NCBI GenBank assembly: GCA_016234595.1
Contig: JACRBG010000014.1
Span: 17,230 to 81,229, forward strand
Length of the DNA: 64,000 nt
Reading direction: 5' to 3'
Source: Chloroflexota bacterium
GTDB taxonomy: Bacteria; Chloroflexota; Anaerolineae; Aggregatilineales; J027
Part shown: positions 63,128-64,000 of the stretch, piece after piece
Layout: every line of letters starts with the position of its first letter
Position numbering within the stretch: the first letter of the stretch is position 1
Made by a program: the position numbers and the translations under genes
The notes under the pieces: model-generated
What the model was told of the DNA's origin: nothing
Databases searched by the model: none
What the model saw: the letters and a program-made list of their open reading frames with translations, nothing else

Positions 63128-63133
63128 TTCTGA

Positions 63134-63883
63134 ATGAATTGGGTAGAAAAAGGACAGCCTACACCCTTTGATGGACAGCCTATTGAAGGGTTGTTTTATC
63201 TTGACGGGGATGTTTTAGCGGCTTATGTAGGTCGAGATTGGACGAAGGGCCAAAAATATCCCATGATTGAGTTTCCTTCTGGAACTGAATGCGACATCTG
63301 GGAAACAGGCGACCCGAAACGAGTGGGCGTTATTCACCTATTCGGTGAGATGGATTTGCCGCTAGGGGACACAGTAGAGAATGCCTATCAGCAGGCCAAT
63401 GACATTGCCGAAGCCTGTGGGTATGCGGTGAGCAAATCAGGGGAAAACGGTATAGAAGCCTGGGGTCATGACACCGACGAGCATTTTGTTATTATTTATG
63501 ACCGCCAAACCGGAAAAATGGCGGATGTTGTACCCGTCCAAAGTGCGGAGCAGCGGCAACTCCCCGAACTTTTGCCAGACACCATTCGTGAACAACTCCC
63601 AAAACTGTATGCCAATGAAAAACTTGGTCTTGACGCACTGGCTCTGGTGAAGTTTTTTAGTGCGGATTCGGGCTGGACATGGTACGCCAGCGAGTATGAC
63701 GGTGAAGATGTCTTTTTTGGCCTTGTGGTAGGTTATGAAATTGAACTTGGGTACTTTTCGCTCTCAGAATTGCAGGAAGTTCGAGGCCCATTAGGGCTAC
63801 CGATTGAGCGAGATCGGTTCTATGAACCAAAAACCCTGCGAGAATTGCAGGAGGAACACTTGAAGCAGCGCGGCGCATCGTAG
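63134..63883 (+). CDS. DUF2958-like protein with N-terminal extra domain
   Basis: This 249-residue protein has a C-terminal half (about 140-235) matching the DUF2958 type: LPDTIREQLPKLYANEK, LVKFFSADSGWTWYASEYDG, YFSLSELQEVRG. Such proteins are found mostly on plasmids and integrative elements and have no known function. The N-terminal half (about 1-130) is a separate acidic domain I do not recognise. Its presence supports a mobile origin for this end of the window. Confidence 0.7.
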   Translation: MNWVEKGQPTPFDGQPIEGLFYLDGDVLAAYVGRDWTKGQKYPMIEFPSGTECDIWETGDPKRVGVIHLFGEMDLPLGDTVENAYQQANDIAEACGYAVSKSGENGIEAWGHDTDEHFVIIYDRQTGKMADVVPVQSAEQRQLPELLPDTIREQLPKLYANEKLGLDALALVKFFSADSGWTWYASEYDGEDVFFGLVVGYEIELGYFSLSELQEVRGPLGLPIERDRFYEPKTLRELQEEHLKQRGAS

Positions 63884-63895
63884 GCCGATTTGGAT

Positions 63896-64000
63896 ATGTC
63901 GCAGGAGCAAGAACCCCATCAGTACCGCCGCCCCAGTGAAGTGTTCGGACTAACCGAACACGAGGTATTGTGGGATCGCCTCTCTGATAAGCGATTTCAG
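63896..64000 (+). CDS. Unidentified protein, N-terminal fragment
   Basis: An open frame from ATG 63896 runs to the window edge, giving 35 residues beginning MSQEQEPHQYRRPSEVFGLT. It starts 12 bases after the DUF2958-like stop, so it may be in the same operon. No family is recognisable from this stretch. Confidence 0.45.
   Translation, partial: MSQEQEPHQYRRPSEVFGLTEHEVLWDRLSDKRFQ

Overview
The window looks like chromosomal DNA of a Chloroflexota bacterium, probably an Anaerolineae-like lineage. This is inferred from gene content, not from a marker gene. The clues are a Ser/Thr kinase with an Ala/Thr/Gln-rich 'TATAQ-like' extracytoplasmic stalk, an SH3b protein of the type common in that phylum, paired bacterial dynamins, frequent TTG/GTG starts and a GC content near 50%. 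No rRNA, tRNA, CRISPR array or insertion sequence was seen.

Layout. 1-5.3 kb: an oxidoreductase fragment, a YgjP-type metallopeptidase and four two-component signalling genes. 5.4-10.1 kb: a GT39-like membrane glycosyltransferase, a TIR-HEAT-membrane protein, a TPR-like membrane protein and an alpha/beta hydrolase. 10.1-17.2 kb: a DtxR-type regulator followed by a compact chemosensory operon (CheW, two MCPs, a SAM methyltransferase, CheA-REC) with no CheY, CheB or CheR. 17.3-31.2 kb: SSB, universal stress protein, a tandem pair of dynamin-like GTPases, a DsbA-like protein, an M19 dipeptidase, a peroxiredoxin, a hydrolase lacking its nucleophile, a kinase-FHA-propeller sensor and glycerate kinase. 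31.2-32.9 kb: dCTP deaminase interrupted by a 376-residue HNH intein. 32.9-42.4 kb: a seven-gene purine operon, purL-C-E-F-D-M-N, whose PurE resembles the class II (animal-type) enzyme.

42.5-48.2 kb: a catabolic module (class II aldolase, class III aminotransferase, FGGY kinase) divergent from TetR-MFS, with two operator copies 30 bp apart laid over two facing promoters. 48.2-57.2 kb: a beta-glucan (laminarin-type) utilisation locus with a LacI regulator, binding protein, two permeases, GH3 and a secreted GH16 enzyme, marked by three copies of one LacI palindrome. 57.3-59.8 kb: a phosphofructokinase with pyrophosphate-type signature residues, divergent from class I fructose-bisphosphate aldolase. 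59.8-64 kb: a tail of orphan genes, partly AT-rich (HTH protein, membrane proteins, HExxH protein, SH3b protein, DUF2958-like protein), that looks like accessory or mobile DNA.

How the genes work together. The beta-glucan locus would cut the polymer outside the cell (GH16), import oligosaccharides and release glucose (GH3), which the nearby PFK and aldolase could feed into glycolysis. The purine operon covers most steps from PRPP to SAICAR. The strongest unusual items are the Dcd intein, the class II PurE next to PurC, the two palindromic operator systems, the minimal chemosensory operon with a hairpin over the cheW start, and several enzymes or regulators with substituted key residues.
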